A stretch of DNA of 64,000 nt from Sphingopyxis macrogoltabida (GCF_001314325.1 NZ_CP009429.1:1302501-1366500); one strand, 5' to 3'; positions 40,848 through 50,367 are shown, counted from the first letter of the stretch. Numbers and translations are program-made. The notes: generated by a model from the sequence alone, not told the origin.

Positions 40848-41633
40848 TCAGAACGCCGGGTCGTTCGCCGGATCGTCGTCGATCGGGGTCACCGCTTCGT
40901 GGATGCCGCATTCGGTCTTGTCCCAGCCGCGCCAGCGGCCCGAGCGCGGGTCTTCGCCCGGCTTGACCTTCGATGTGCAGGGCGAGCAGCCGATCGACGG
41001 ATAGCCTTCGGCTTCCAGCGGATGGCGCGGCAGATCGTGCTCGGCAAAATAGGCGTCGAGCATCTCGCGCGTCCAGTTGGCGAGCGGATTGAATTTCAGG
41101 CGGCCGGTCGAGCCGTCGAGTTCGAAGCGGGCGAGGCCCTGCCGCGTCGCCGACTGGAAGCCCTTCCGCCCGGTAATCGAGGTGTCGAAATCCGCGAGCG
41201 CCTTTTCGAGCGGCTTGACCTTGCGGATCTCGCAGCAGCCGTCGGGATCGTACGACCAGCGCAGTTCGGTCGCGTCCTTTTTCGCCAGTTCTTCCGGATC
41301 GGGGGTCAGGTTGACGATGTTGAGCCCGAGCTTCGCCGCCAGTTCGTCGCGATAGGCAAGCGTTTCGGGAAAATGCTTGCCGGTATCGAGGAACAGCACC
41401 GGCATGTCGGGTGCGACGCGCGTGACAAGGTGCAGCAACACCGCGCTTTCGGCGCCGAAGCTCGACACGATGCCGGTATCGCCGAGCAGGCCGGCCCCGA
41501 TGACGCTCGCGACCGCTTCCGCGGCATCCTGGCCGCGGAACAGGTTGTTGAGGCGGATGACGTCGGCCTGCGTGAAACGCGGCGCCACGTCGATCCGGTC
41601 GCGGGAGCGGGGCTCGGCCTTCACGTCAGCCAT
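40848..41633 (-). CDS. cysH: Phosphoadenylyl-sulfate (APS/PAPS) reductase
   Basis: This 261-residue enzyme reduces activated sulfate to sulfite. It has the PAPS-binding N-type fold (IVSSFGAESAVLLHLVTRVA, LFLDTGKHFPETLAYRDEL) and the iron-sulfur cysteines in DGCCEIRKVKPL and GCSPCTSKVKPGEDPRSGRW, then ECGIH with the catalytic cysteine. The extra cysteine pair indicates the APS-reducing, 4Fe-4S type. It is the last gene of the operon and overlaps DUF934 by 8 bases. Confidence 0.92.
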   Translation of the reverse strand: MADVKAEPRSRDRIDVAPRFTQADVIRLNNLFRGQDAAEAVASVIGAGLLGDTGIVSSFGAESAVLLHLVTRVAPDMPVLFLDTGKHFPETLAYRDELAAKLGLNIVNLTPDPEELAKKDATELRWSYDPDGCCEIRKVKPLEKALADFDTSITGRKGFQSATRQGLARFELDGSTGRLKFNPLANWTREMLDAYFAEHDLPRHPLEAEGYPSIGCSPCTSKVKPGEDPRSGRWRGWDKTECGIHEAVTPIDDDPANDPAF

Positions 41634-42039
41634 GCCTCAGTTTCCAGATCGGCACCGCGCCGTCGGCCGCGCCCTGATAATGTTCGGGCCAGCGGGCCAG
41701 CGCCGCTTCGACATCGGCGGGATTGAGCGCCTTTTCGGGCGCGAAGCTGTCGAAACCGCAGCGCTTCATATAGGCGATCTGATCGACCAGCACGTCGCCC
41801 TGCGCGCGCAGTTCGCCGTCATAGCCCGCCTCGCGCAGGATGCGCGCCGACGAATAGCCGCGGCCGTCGCGGAACTTGGGGAAAGCGACCTCGATCAGCG
41901 CCAGCCGGTCGAGGTGCGGGATCAGCGCGCGCGCGTCCTCGTCGGGCTCGAGCCTCACGGCCGTCGCGTTCGACTGCTGCAAGAAGGCGTCGAGCGTGAC
42001 GCAGGGTTCCTCGCCGTCGCTGTGCAGATGTTCAACCAT
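41626..42039 (-). CDS. DUF934 protein of the sulfite reductase operon
   Basis: This 137-residue protein (MVEHLHSDGEEPCVTLDAFL) has the DUF934 features DARALIPHLDRLALIEVAFP, GYSSARILREAGYDGELRAQ, and DVLVDQIAYMKRCGFDSFAP. Members lie next to cysI/cysH and may assist sulfite reductase, but their activity is unproven. The start ATG at 42039 overlaps the cysI stop; the longer upstream frame is in cysI. Confidence 0.85.
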   Translation of the reverse strand: MVEHLHSDGEEPCVTLDAFLQQSNATAVRLEPDEDARALIPHLDRLALIEVAFPKFRDGRGYSSARILREAGYDGELRAQGDVLVDQIAYMKRCGFDSFAPEKALNPADVEAALARWPEHYQGAADGAVPIWKLRHG

Positions 42040-43663
42040 AGATCGCCTCCTTGAAGGGGGCCATGCCGACACGGCGGAAGGTGTCGACGAAGCGTTCGCC
42101 ATCGGTGCGTTCGGCAAGATATTTGTCGGTGACGCGTTCGATCGCGTCGACGATGCCGTCCTCGTTGAAACCCGGGCCGGTGATCGTGCCCAGCGAGACG
42201 TCCTCCGCGCCCGACCCGCCGAGCAGCAACTGGTAGTTTTCGGTGCCCTTGCGGTCGACGCCGAGGATGCCGATGTGGCCGGCGTGATGGTGTCCGCACG
42301 CGTTGATGCAGCCCGAAATCTTGAGCTTCAATTCGCCCAGTTCCTTCTGGCGGCCAAGGTCCGAGAAGCGCTCGGCGATCTTCTGCGCGACCGGGATCGA
42401 ACGCGCATTGGCGAGGCTGCAATAGTCGAGCCCGGGGCAGGCGATGATATCGCTGATCAGGTCGAGGTTCGGCGTTGCGAGCCCCGCAGCATCGAGCGCC
42501 TGCCAGATCGTGTAAAGATCGGCCTTGCGGACATGCGGCAGCACGATGTTCTGGGCGTGGGTGACGCGCAGTTCGTCATGGCTGTACTGCTCGGCAAGGT
42601 CGGCCATCAGGTCGATCTGCGCCGAGCTGGCGTCGCCGGGGATACCGCCGACGGGCTTCAGGCTGATGTTGACGATCGCATGGCCCGCCACCTTGTGCGC
42701 GGCGACATTCTGGTCGACCCAGACCGCGAAGTCGGGATCGCTGCGGTCGATGGCGTCGGGCGCCGACGCGTCGAGCGCGGGCGGCGCGAACTGCTTCGCG
42801 ATACGGTCGAATTCGGCCTTCGGCGGGTCGATGCCGAGCGACTTCACATGTGCATATTCTTCCTCGACCTGGCGGCGATATTCGTCGGCGCCAAGCTCGT
42901 GGATCAGGATCTTGATCCGCGCCTTGTAGATATTGTCGCGGCGGCCGTAGCGATTGTAGACGCGCAGGCACGCCTCGGCATAGCTCAGCATATCCTCGAG
43001 CGGCACAAAATCCTTGATCAGCGGCGCGATCATCGGGGTACGGCCCATGCCGCCGCCGACATAGAAGGCGGCGCCGTGGACACCGTCCCGCTCCACGATC
43101 TGGATGCCGATGTCATGGAGGCGCATCGCGGCGCGATCCTCGTCGGCGGCGATCACCGCGATCTTGAACTTGCGCGGCAGATAGCTGAATTCGGGGTGGA
43201 AGCTCGACCATTGGCGCAGCAGTTCGGCCCATGGGCGCGGATCGGTGATCTCGTCGGCAGCGGCACCGGCCCACTGGTCCGAGCTGATGTTGCGGATGCA
43301 ATTGCCACTGGTCTGGATCGCGTGCATCTCGACCGACGCGAGGTCTTCGAGGATCGCGGGCGCATCTTCCAGCTTGATCCAGTTATACTGGATATTCTGG
43401 CGGGTGGTGAAATGGCCGTAATCGCGGTCGTACTTGCGCGCGATATGCGCGAGCATGCGCATCTGGCGGCTGTCGAGCGTCCCGTAAGGCACCGCAACGC
43501 GCAGCATATAGGCATGGAGCTGGAGATAGAGGCCGTTCATCAGGCGCAGCGGCTTGAACTGGTCCTCGGTGATCTCGCCCGCGAGGCGGCGGCGCACCTG
43601 GTCGCTGAATTCGGCGACGCGCGCGGCGACCATCGCATGGTCATATTCGTCATATTTATACAT
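42032..43663 (-). CDS. cysI: Sulfite reductase hemoprotein subunit
   Basis: The 543-residue protein reduces sulfite to sulfide with siroheme and a 4Fe-4S cluster. It has the two nitrite/sulfite reductase ferredoxin-like halves: QNIQYNWIKLEDAPAIL and the siroheme-cluster motifs CPGLDYCSLA and CINACGHHHAGHIG, with ISGCINAC in the C-half. It sits between DUF2849 and DUF934 with close spacing. No flavoprotein (CysJ) is adjacent, so the electron donor is probably ferredoxin or another reductase. The label sulfite rather than nitrite reductase follows from the cysH/cobA context. Confidence 0.9.
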   Translation of the reverse strand: MYKYDEYDHAMVAARVAEFSDQVRRRLAGEITEDQFKPLRLMNGLYLQLHAYMLRVAVPYGTLDSRQMRMLAHIARKYDRDYGHFTTRQNIQYNWIKLEDAPAILEDLASVEMHAIQTSGNCIRNISSDQWAGAAADEITDPRPWAELLRQWSSFHPEFSYLPRKFKIAVIAADEDRAAMRLHDIGIQIVERDGVHGAAFYVGGGMGRTPMIAPLIKDFVPLEDMLSYAEACLRVYNRYGRRDNIYKARIKILIHELGADEYRRQVEEEYAHVKSLGIDPPKAEFDRIAKQFAPPALDASAPDAIDRSDPDFAVWVDQNVAAHKVAGHAIVNISLKPVGGIPGDASSAQIDLMADLAEQYSHDELRVTHAQNIVLPHVRKADLYTIWQALDAAGLATPNLDLISDIIACPGLDYCSLANARSIPVAQKIAERFSDLGRQKELGELKLKISGCINACGHHHAGHIGILGVDRKGTENYQLLLGGSGAEDVSLGTITGPGFNEDGIVDAIERVTDKYLAERTDGERFVDTFRRVGMAPFKEAIYG

Positions 43664-43664
43664 G

Positions 43665-43961
43665 TCAGATCACCCAGTCGCCGGCCGCAGGATCGGCGGG
43701 TTTCAATGTCAGGTCGGGGCGCACGGTCGGGCCGAGCGCACGGATGCGGTCCTTGATATGCGCGGGGCGCGGCCCCTCGGGCGTTTGCTCGCCGTCGATG
43801 ATATAGGGGGCGTTGACGCGGCGGGCGCCTTCCTCGGCGGCCAGAACCGCTTCGCCTTGTTCTCCGACGTCGGCGGCGTCCTCGATGTGCAGCGACCAGT
43901 CGGCGCCGGTCCACCAGGTGACAAATCCTGTTTTCAGGTCGTTGCCCGTGAGTAGTTTCAT
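43665..43961 (-). CDS. DUF2849 protein
   Basis: This 98-residue protein (MKLLTGNDLKTGFVTWWTGA) matches the DUF2849 type, always near assimilatory sulfite reductase in alphaproteobacteria; it might be a small sulfur-transfer or cofactor-related partner. It starts within the stop codon of cobA (4-base overlap) and ends 1 base before cysI. Function not established. Confidence 0.83.
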   Translation of the reverse strand: MKLLTGNDLKTGFVTWWTGADWSLHIEDAADVGEQGEAVLAAEEGARRVNAPYIIDGEQTPEGPRPAHIKDRIRALGPTVRPDLTLKPADPAAGDWVI

Positions 43962-44746
43962 GTGAAGTCCCTTATTTTTGCGGCGACGCCCGGCGCGCCG
44001 AGGCAGTCGAGCGCATCGGCGCGCGCCGCGACCTTGCCGACGATGATCAGCGCCGGACTCGCGACATTTTCACGCGCGACGAGGTCGCCGAGGTCGGTGA
44101 GCAAGGTGCGCAGCACGCGCGCGTCGGCGGTCGTGCCGCGTTCGATCACAGCGACCGGCAGGTCGGGCGAAACGCCGTCGGCGATCAGCTTGTCGGCGAT
44201 GGCGTTGGCGGTCGCAAGACCCATATAGATGACGAGCGTGCGGCCATGACCCGCGAGGCCCGACCAGTCCTGATCGGTCAGATCCTTGCACTGGCCCGCG
44301 ACGAAACTCACCGCGCTCGCGTCTTCGCGGTGGGTAAGGGGAAGCCCTGCCTGCGCGGCACAGCCCGCCGCCGCGGTGATGCCAGGGACGACCTCCACCG
44401 CGACGCCGGACTTGCGCGCTGCGTCGAGTTCCTCGCCGCCGCGACCGAAAATGAAAGGATCGCCGCCTTTCAGGCGCACGACCTGCCTGCCCGCCAGCGT
44501 CTCGCGCACGAGCAGTTCGTTGATCAATTCCTGCTTCATCGTATGGCGGCTGCGCTGTTTGGCGACGCTGATCCGCTCGACATGCTCCGGGATCAGCGCC
44601 AGCACGCCATCGCCGACCAGCCCGTCGTGAACGACGAGGTCGGCGCTGGCCAGCAACCGCGCCGCGCGCAGTGTCAGCAGGTCGGGGTCACCCGGCCCGG
44701 CACCGACGAGCCACAGCTTGCCCGCAGAAATCGGAGTCTTTTCCAT
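43958..44746 (-). CDS. cobA: Uroporphyrinogen-III C-methyltransferase
   Basis: The 262-residue enzyme makes precorrin-2, the precursor of siroheme used by CysI. It has the SAM-binding pattern: GKLWLVGAGPGDPDLLTLRA, VRLKGGDPFIFGRGGEELDA, VVPGITAAAGCAAQAGLPLT, and TLVIYMGLATANAIADKL. It is the first gene of the five-gene sulfate operon (cobA-DUF2849-cysI-DUF934-cysH). The name cysG-C or cobA would be equally valid. Upstream (44747-44825) no clear promoter is visible. Confidence 0.92.
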   Translation of the reverse strand: MEKTPISAGKLWLVGAGPGDPDLLTLRAARLLASADLVVHDGLVGDGVLALIPEHVERISVAKQRSRHTMKQELINELLVRETLAGRQVVRLKGGDPFIFGRGGEELDAARKSGVAVEVVPGITAAAGCAAQAGLPLTHREDASAVSFVAGQCKDLTDQDWSGLAGHGRTLVIYMGLATANAIADKLIADGVSPDLPVAVIERGTTADARVLRTLLTDLGDLVARENVASPALIIVGKVAARADALDCLGAPGVAAKIRDFT

Positions 44747-44825
44747 GCAGCGTAGATGGGCGGCGGCCGTCCATATGGCAAAGCAGGCTTTTTTGACGGC
44801 GATGAAGGTAAAATTGGGCCGCGGG

Positions 44826-46277
44826 TTAAAGGAAGCCCTTGCGGATCAATTTCGGCTTTCCATCGTCGGTTTCGCGGAGACCGACGCCGATCGACGCGCG
44901 CATCGAGTCGCTTTCCGAACTGGCGACCGGATAGGCGCAATAATCGGCGGCGTAAAAGGCGCTCGGCCGGTAATTGCCCGACAGGCCGATGCCGCCGAAC
45001 GGGGCGGCCGACGAGGCGCCGTTGGTCGGCCGGTTCCAGTTGATCACCCCGGCGCGCGCATTCGCCCAGAACTGATCGTAAAGCTTGGGCGAGCCGCCGA
45101 TCAGCGCCGCCGACAGGCCGAAGCTGGTGTTGTTCGCCTCGGCGATCGCGGCTTCGAAGCTTTCGACGCGGATCACCTGCAACAGCGGGCCGAACAGCTC
45201 GATATCGGGCCGCTCGGGCATCGCGGTGACGTCGATGATCCCCGGGGTCAGGAACGGCCGGCCGGGCACCGGGCGCGTCATGTGGCGGATGACCTGACCG
45301 CCGTTCGACATCAGGATCAGGAAGCTTTCGGTCAGCCCGTCGGCGGCGTCATTGTCGATCACCGGGCCCATATAGGGCGCAGGCTCGGCGTGCGGATGGT
45401 CGACGATCAGCCGGTTCGCAAGGTCGCGAACCTGTTCGATCAACCCGTCGGCGAGCGCTTCCTTGACGATCAGCCGCCGCGCATTGGTACAGCGTTGTCC
45501 GGCGCTGAGAAACGCCGACTGGACGACGAGGATCGCGGCGGTCCGGATATCGGCGGTATCCCAGACGACGATCGGGTTGTTACCGCCCATTTCGAGCGCG
45601 AGAATCTTGTCGGGGCGATTTGCAAACTGGCGGTTGAGCGCGAGGCCAGTGCGCGCCGAACCGGTGAAGAGCAGGCCGTCGATGTCCGGATGGCCGGCCA
45701 GTGCCTTGCCCGTATCGGGCCCGCCGACGACAAGGCGGAGCACCTCCTTGGGGACACCGGCGCTGTGGAACAGATCGACCAGCATCGCGCCGACCGCCGG
45801 CGTCTTTTCCGACGGTTTGAAGATCACCGAATTGCCCGCGAGCAACGCGGGGACGATGTGGCCGTTCGGCAGATGTGCGGGGAAGTTATAGGGGCCGAGC
45901 ACCGCCAGCGCGCCGTGCGGCTTGTGGCGCACCGCGTTGCGCAACCCCATCGCCCCCTCGATGCGGCGGTTCGGCGTCCGTTCGGCATAGGCGGTGACCG
46001 AAATATCGACCTTGTTCGCGACGGATTCGACCTCGGTGCGCGCTTCCCACAGCGGCTTGCCGGTTTCGCGCGCGATCAGGTCGGCCAGTTTTTCGCCTTC
46101 GGCCTTCACCCGATCGGCGAAACGGCGGAGCGTTTCGCTCCGGAAGGTCAGGGGCTTTGCGGCCCATTCGGGCCATGCTGCCCTGGCGATGGGCACCTCT
46201 TGATCGACATTGCTGACGGGCGCGCGCCACAATTCTTCGCCGGAGGCGGGCTCGTACGAAAGCAACTCTTCGCTCAT
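44826..46277 (-). CDS. astD: Succinylglutamate-semialdehyde dehydrogenase-like aldehyde dehydrogenase
   Basis: This 483-residue enzyme has the aldehyde dehydrogenase fold. AstD-type features: the NAD-binding LGPYNFPAHLPNGHIVPALL segment, LEMGGNNPIVVWD, and QRCTNARRLIV with the catalytic cysteine (SAGQRC). It would oxidise N-succinylglutamate semialdehyde in arginine degradation, using NAD+. I used the ATG at 46277 (MSEELLSYEPASGEELWRAP). No other ast gene is in the window, so the substrate is inferred from similarity. Confidence 0.85.
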   Translation of the reverse strand: MSEELLSYEPASGEELWRAPVSNVDQEVPIARAAWPEWAAKPLTFRSETLRRFADRVKAEGEKLADLIARETGKPLWEARTEVESVANKVDISVTAYAERTPNRRIEGAMGLRNAVRHKPHGALAVLGPYNFPAHLPNGHIVPALLAGNSVIFKPSEKTPAVGAMLVDLFHSAGVPKEVLRLVVGGPDTGKALAGHPDIDGLLFTGSARTGLALNRQFANRPDKILALEMGGNNPIVVWDTADIRTAAILVVQSAFLSAGQRCTNARRLIVKEALADGLIEQVRDLANRLIVDHPHAEPAPYMGPVIDNDAADGLTESFLILMSNGGQVIRHMTRPVPGRPFLTPGIIDVTAMPERPDIELFGPLLQVIRVESFEAAIAEANNTSFGLSAALIGGSPKLYDQFWANARAGVINWNRPTNGASSAAPFGGIGLSGNYRPSAFYAADYCAYPVASSESDSMRASIGVGLRETDDGKPKLIRKGFL

Positions 46278-46400
46278 GCCGGATGCCTTATCGGCGAAAG
46301 GCGGCGGCGGCAACCGACGGATGGCTTGCGCGCGGCCGTCGGGTTGGCGATAGACGCGGGCGGAGCAGCGAACGCAGGCAGGCGAAAAAGGGGACGCGCG

Positions 46401-47294
46401 ATTTCGGTCAAACAGGATAGCCGCCGCGACTGGTCGGACCATTATTGGTGGTCGGGCGACGGGGTTCGGCTGCATGCGCGAATCTATGCCGCGCCGCCGG
46501 GACGCGAAAATGCGCCGCCGGTCCTGTGCCTGCCGGGGCTCGCGCGCAATGCCCGCGATTTCGAAGCGGTCGCGCCGCACGTGGCGCAGGAACGGAGGGT
46601 GATCGTCGTCGAATTTCGCGGCCGCGGCGAGAGCGCCTATGCCAAGGATCCGATGACCTATGTGCCGCTGACCTATGTTCAGGACGTTGTCGCGCTGCTC
46701 GATGAGCTGGCGATCGATCGCTTTGCGACGATCGGCACCTCGCTCGGCGGGCTCGTCTCGATGTTGATGGCGGCAAGTCTGCCCGGGCGCCTTGCCGGCG
46801 CGGTGCTCAACGATGTCGGACCCGAACTCGAGACTGCCGGGCTGGAACGCATCCGCGACTATATCGGCGTGGGCGGCAGCCAGCCGACATGGATGCACGC
46901 CGCGCGCGCCGTCGCCGAACTCAATGGCGCGGTCTATCCCGGTTATGAAATCCATGACTGGTTGCGCCTGACCAAGCGCACGCATCGCCTGACCCCCGAG
47001 GGCCGTATCGTTACCGACTATGACAAGCAGATCGCGGCGCCGCTGCGCGTCCCGAACAGCGACGGCGGGGTTGATCTGTGGCCGGCGTATCAGGCGCTGG
47101 GCGATGTGCCGGTGCTGATACTGCGCGGCGAGCATTCGGATATTCTGGCCAGGCCCGCGGCGGAGAAGATGGCGGCGAAGCTGCCACGCGCGCGCGTTGT
47201 CGAGGTGCCGGGCGTTGGCCATGCGCCGACGATGGACGAGCCCGAGGCGCGTGCGGCGATCGATGCGTGGGTCGCGGAATTGCCGGGCGCGTGA
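46401..47294 (+). CDS. Alpha/beta hydrolase
   Basis: A 297-residue cytosolic hydrolase with the HYWWSGDGVRLHARIYAAPP opening, the oxyanion loop (CLPGLARNARDFEAVAPHVA), the nucleophile in TIGTSLGGLVSML, the acid in LILRGEHSDILA, and the histidine in VPGVGHAPTMDEP. No ATG, GTG or TTG lies near the expected start: an ATT at 46401 (ISVKQDSRRD) has an AAGGGG site before it, and a TTG at 46344 would make a longer protein. The start is therefore uncertain. Its stop overlaps the GTG start of a glycosyltransferase gene (GTGA). Confidence 0.82.
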   Translation: MSVKQDSRRDWSDHYWWSGDGVRLHARIYAAPPGRENAPPVLCLPGLARNARDFEAVAPHVAQERRVIVVEFRGRGESAYAKDPMTYVPLTYVQDVVALLDELAIDRFATIGTSLGGLVSMLMAASLPGRLAGAVLNDVGPELETAGLERIRDYIGVGGSQPTWMHAARAVAELNGAVYPGYEIHDWLRLTKRTHRLTPEGRIVTDYDKQIAAPLRVPNSDGGVDLWPAYQALGDVPVLILRGEHSDILARPAAEKMAAKLPRARVVEVPGVGHAPTMDEPEARAAIDAWVAELPGA

Positions 47295-48436
47295 CGACCC
47301 CCGTTCCCCCGGCGCGGCTACTGCATCTCCATTCGAGCTTCTCGCTGGGCGGCAAGGAGGCCCGCGCCGTGCGGTTGATGAACCTGATGGGGCCGCGCGC
47401 CAGCCACGTCATCCTGTCGGCGGTTCCCGACGCGCTCGGCGCGCAGGGCGCGATCGATCCGGGCATAGACGTCCACTTTCCCGCCGATGCGCCGCCGCTT
47501 CATGGCAAGCCCGGACCGGCACGCTACCGCGATCTTGCGCGGTACATGCAGCAGTTCGATCTCGTCCTCAGCTATAATTGGGGCTCGATGGACGGGGTGA
47601 TGGCGCATCGGATATTCGCGCCCTTTCACGCGCTGCCGCCGCTGATCCATCACGAGGACGGGTTCAACGAGGACGAGAGCGTCAAACGCAACCGGAAACG
47701 CAACGCGTTCCGGCGACTTGCGCTGCCGACCGCCGATGCGCTGGTTGTGCCGTCGGTGATGCTCGAACGCATCGCGGCCGAGGAATGGGGGGCAGGGCGC
47801 CGTACCCGGCTGATCCGCAACGGGATCGACGTTGCCGCCTATACGGGCGGGCCCGACCTGCCGATCCCCGGCCTTGAGCGCCGCGACGGCGATGTGGTGA
47901 TCGGCACGGTTGCCGGACTGCGCAAGGTCAAGGATCTGCCACGCTTGGTGCGGGCGGTGGCGACCCTGTCGCGGAATGTCCGGCTGGTGATTGTCGGCGA
48001 GGGGGCCGAGCGCGACGCGATTGCCGCCGCAGCGGCGGCATGCGGTATGGCCGACCGTCTGGTGATGCCCGGCTTCATGACCGAGCCGGCGCGCTGGATC
48101 GGCCATTTCGACCTGCTTGCCCTGTCGTCGCGCAGCGAACAGGCACCGATCGCGGTGATCGAGGCGATGGCGGCGGGTCTGCCGGTCGTCAGCCCCGACG
48201 TCGGCGATGTCGCGGCGATGGTGAGCGAGGAAAACCGGCGCTTCGTTGCCCCCAACGAAGTTGGTTTTCGTGCTGCGCTGGCGGAGCTGGCGAGCGATGC
48301 GGCGTTGCGGGCGCGGATCGGCGCCGCAAACCGGCGTGTGGCGGCCGGATGCTTCGACGAATCTACCATGGTCGCCGCTTATGAAAATCTCTATGGTCAG
48401 GCGCTTGCAGGGCGCCGCCTGTTCTCCGGGGAGTGA
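47291..48436 (+). CDS. Glycosyltransferase (GT4-like)
   Basis: This 381-residue enzyme has a GT-B fold: the N-terminal LLHLHSSFSLGGKEARAVRL, then VVIGTVAGLRKVKDLPRLVR and RNVRLVIVGEGAERDAIAAA, and the GT4 nucleotide-sugar site SRSEQAPIAVIEAMAAGLPV. It transfers a sugar from a nucleotide sugar to an unknown acceptor, likely for an envelope glycan. It starts at a GTG overlapping the preceding hydrolase gene, so the two are cotranscribed. Confidence 0.88.
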   Translation: MTTPVPPARLLHLHSSFSLGGKEARAVRLMNLMGPRASHVILSAVPDALGAQGAIDPGIDVHFPADAPPLHGKPGPARYRDLARYMQQFDLVLSYNWGSMDGVMAHRIFAPFHALPPLIHHEDGFNEDESVKRNRKRNAFRRLALPTADALVVPSVMLERIAAEEWGAGRRTRLIRNGIDVAAYTGGPDLPIPGLERRDGDVVIGTVAGLRKVKDLPRLVRAVATLSRNVRLVIVGEGAERDAIAAAAAACGMADRLVMPGFMTEPARWIGHFDLLALSSRSEQAPIAVIEAMAAGLPVVSPDVGDVAAMVSEENRRFVAPNEVGFRAALAELASDAALRARIGAANRRVAAGCFDESTMVAAYENLYGQALAGRRLFSGE

Positions 48437-48535
48437 AGCGGCGCGCCATTGACTTTCGTCACCGGTTTCCGCTTACGGAAGCCGCATCGGGGGCCCGCCG
48501 GTACCAGCAAGCGGGTGGAGAGAAAGAGGTTTAAC

Positions 48536-49939
48536 GTGTTCAAAGGTTTGAAGCCCATCATGTACGGCGGCCGCGAAGTCTGGCCGTTGGTCGAGGGCGG
48601 CAAGGGCGTGTCGGCAACCAACCATATGTCGAGCGGCGCGTGGGCGGCCGCTGGCGGCATCGGTACCGTCTCGGCGGTCAATGCCGACAGCTATGACGCC
48701 GAAGGCAAGATCATTCCGCAAATCTATCGCGCGCTCACCCGCCGCGAACGCCACGAAGAACTGATCCAATATGCGATCGACGGCGCGGTCGAGCAGGTCA
48801 AGCGCGCCTATGATATCGCCAGCGGCAAGGGCGCGATCAACATCAACGTCCTGTGGGAAATGGGCGGCGCGCAGCAAGTGCTCGAAGGCGTGCTCGAAAA
48901 GACGAAGGGCCTCGTCACCGGCGTCACCTGCGGCGCGGGCATGCCGTACAAGCTCAGCGAGATCGCGGCGCGGCACAATGTCAATTACCTGCCGATCATC
49001 TCGTCGGGCCGCGCGTTCCGCGCGCTGTGGAAACGTGCCTATCACAAGGTGTCCGAACTGATGGGCGCGGTGGTCTATGAGGATCCCTGGCTGGCCGGCG
49101 GCCATAACGGCCTCTCGAATGCCGAGGACCCGCTGGTCCCGGAAGATCCCTATCCGCGCGTCAAGGCGCTGCGCGACGTGATGCGTGCCGAGGGCATTTC
49201 GGACGATGTGCCGATCGTGATGGCGGGCGGCGTCTGGTATCTGCGCGACTGGGAGCATTGGATCGACAATCCCGAGCTTGGGCAGATCGCGTTCCAGTAC
49301 GGCACGCGCCCGCTGCTGACCGAGGAAAGCCCGATCCCGCAGCAGTGGAAGGACCGCCTGCGCACGCTCGACGACGGCGACGTGCTGCTCCATCGTTTCT
49401 CGCCGACCGGTTTCTATTCGAGCGCGGTGCGCAACCCGTTCCTCCGCGATCTCGAAGCCCGGTCGGAACGCCAGATCCCCTATTCGAAACAGGAAGCAGG
49501 CGATCATATCGTCCAGCTCGATGTCGGGGTGAAGGGCAAGAATTTCTGGGTAACCCCGCATGATCGTGCCCGCGCCCGCGACTGGTTCGCCGAAGGCTAT
49601 ACCGAAGCGCTGAAGACCCCCGACAACACGGTGGTGTTCGTGACCGAGACCGACAAGGGTATCATCCGCAAGGATCAGGCCGACTGCATGGGCTGCCTGT
49701 CGCACTGCGGCTTTTCGGCATGGAAGGACCATGACGATTATTCGACCGGCTATCTCGCCGATCCGCGCAGCTTCTGCATCCAGAAGACGCTGCAGGACAT
49801 CGCACACGGCGGCGACACCGAACAGAATCTGATGTTCGCGGGCCACGCCGCGTTCAATTTCAAGACCGATCCCTTTTATTCGAACAACTTCACCCCGACG
49901 GTGAAGCAGCTGGTGGATCGGATTCTGACGGGGGATTGA
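48536..49939 (+). CDS. Nitronate-monooxygenase-like flavoprotein
   Basis: This 467-residue protein has a TIM-barrel flavin-dependent fold of the YrpB/2-nitropropane dioxygenase kind: MFKGLKPIMYGGREVWPLVE, GVSATNHMSSGAWAAAGGIG, ITCGAGMPYKLSEIA-like segment and IVMAGGVWYLRDWEHW. A cysteine-rich C-part (DQADCMGCLSHCGFSAWK) is unusual and could hold an Fe-S cluster. The GTG start at 48536 follows an AGAGG site. The enzyme may be a nitronate monooxygenase or an enoyl reductase-like oxidoreductase. Confidence 0.75.
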   Translation: MFKGLKPIMYGGREVWPLVEGGKGVSATNHMSSGAWAAAGGIGTVSAVNADSYDAEGKIIPQIYRALTRRERHEELIQYAIDGAVEQVKRAYDIASGKGAININVLWEMGGAQQVLEGVLEKTKGLVTGVTCGAGMPYKLSEIAARHNVNYLPIISSGRAFRALWKRAYHKVSELMGAVVYEDPWLAGGHNGLSNAEDPLVPEDPYPRVKALRDVMRAEGISDDVPIVMAGGVWYLRDWEHWIDNPELGQIAFQYGTRPLLTEESPIPQQWKDRLRTLDDGDVLLHRFSPTGFYSSAVRNPFLRDLEARSERQIPYSKQEAGDHIVQLDVGVKGKNFWVTPHDRARARDWFAEGYTEALKTPDNTVVFVTETDKGIIRKDQADCMGCLSHCGFSAWKDHDDYSTGYLADPRSFCIQKTLQDIAHGGDTEQNLMFAGHAAFNFKTDPFYSNNFTPTVKQLVDRILTGD

Positions 49940-49956
49940 TTCAGAGGGGTAGGGCA

Positions 49957-50361
49957 ATGGGGGAAGTTGATTGGGCGGGCCGCATGGCTCGCCTGCCCGA
50001 TGAGGATTTGATTGAGATCGCCTCATCGGGCGACACCGATGGTTTCGAATCCGAGGCTGTTGAGGCCGCAACGGCGGAATTGGAACGTCGAAAGCCCGAT
50101 GTAGAAATAATTGCCGATGTTCAACAGGCGGTTCGGTCGAAAAACGCGGCGCGGGAAGGACGATCAATCGAGCCGTTGAGCAATCCAGCTTGGGTTGCAT
50201 TCGTATTTTTTGGCCCGTTTTTTCTGTTCACTATACCCGCGATAATCATGCTCGCGACGATGGGCTATTATCAGAAAGCAAAAGATGCGGGATGGGCAAT
50301 TCTGCTTTCATTCCTGTTTTGGGGAATGATTTCTGCGGCAATGGCGCTCTTTTTGGGATAG
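49957..50361 (+). CDS. Small membrane protein of unknown function
   Basis: This 134-residue protein has a soluble acidic N-half (MGEVDWAGRMARLPDEDLIE) and two C-terminal helices (WVAFVFFGPFFLFTIPAIIM and GWAILLSFLFWGMISAAMAL). AT-rich codons suggest a different origin from its neighbours. It lies 17 bases after the flavoprotein gene and could be cotranscribed with it. No family is recognised. Confidence 0.6.
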   Translation: MGEVDWAGRMARLPDEDLIEIASSGDTDGFESEAVEAATAELERRKPDVEIIADVQQAVRSKNAAREGRSIEPLSNPAWVAFVFFGPFFLFTIPAIIMLATMGYYQKAKDAGWAILLSFLFWGMISAAMALFLG

Positions 50362-50367
50362 CCTGCT

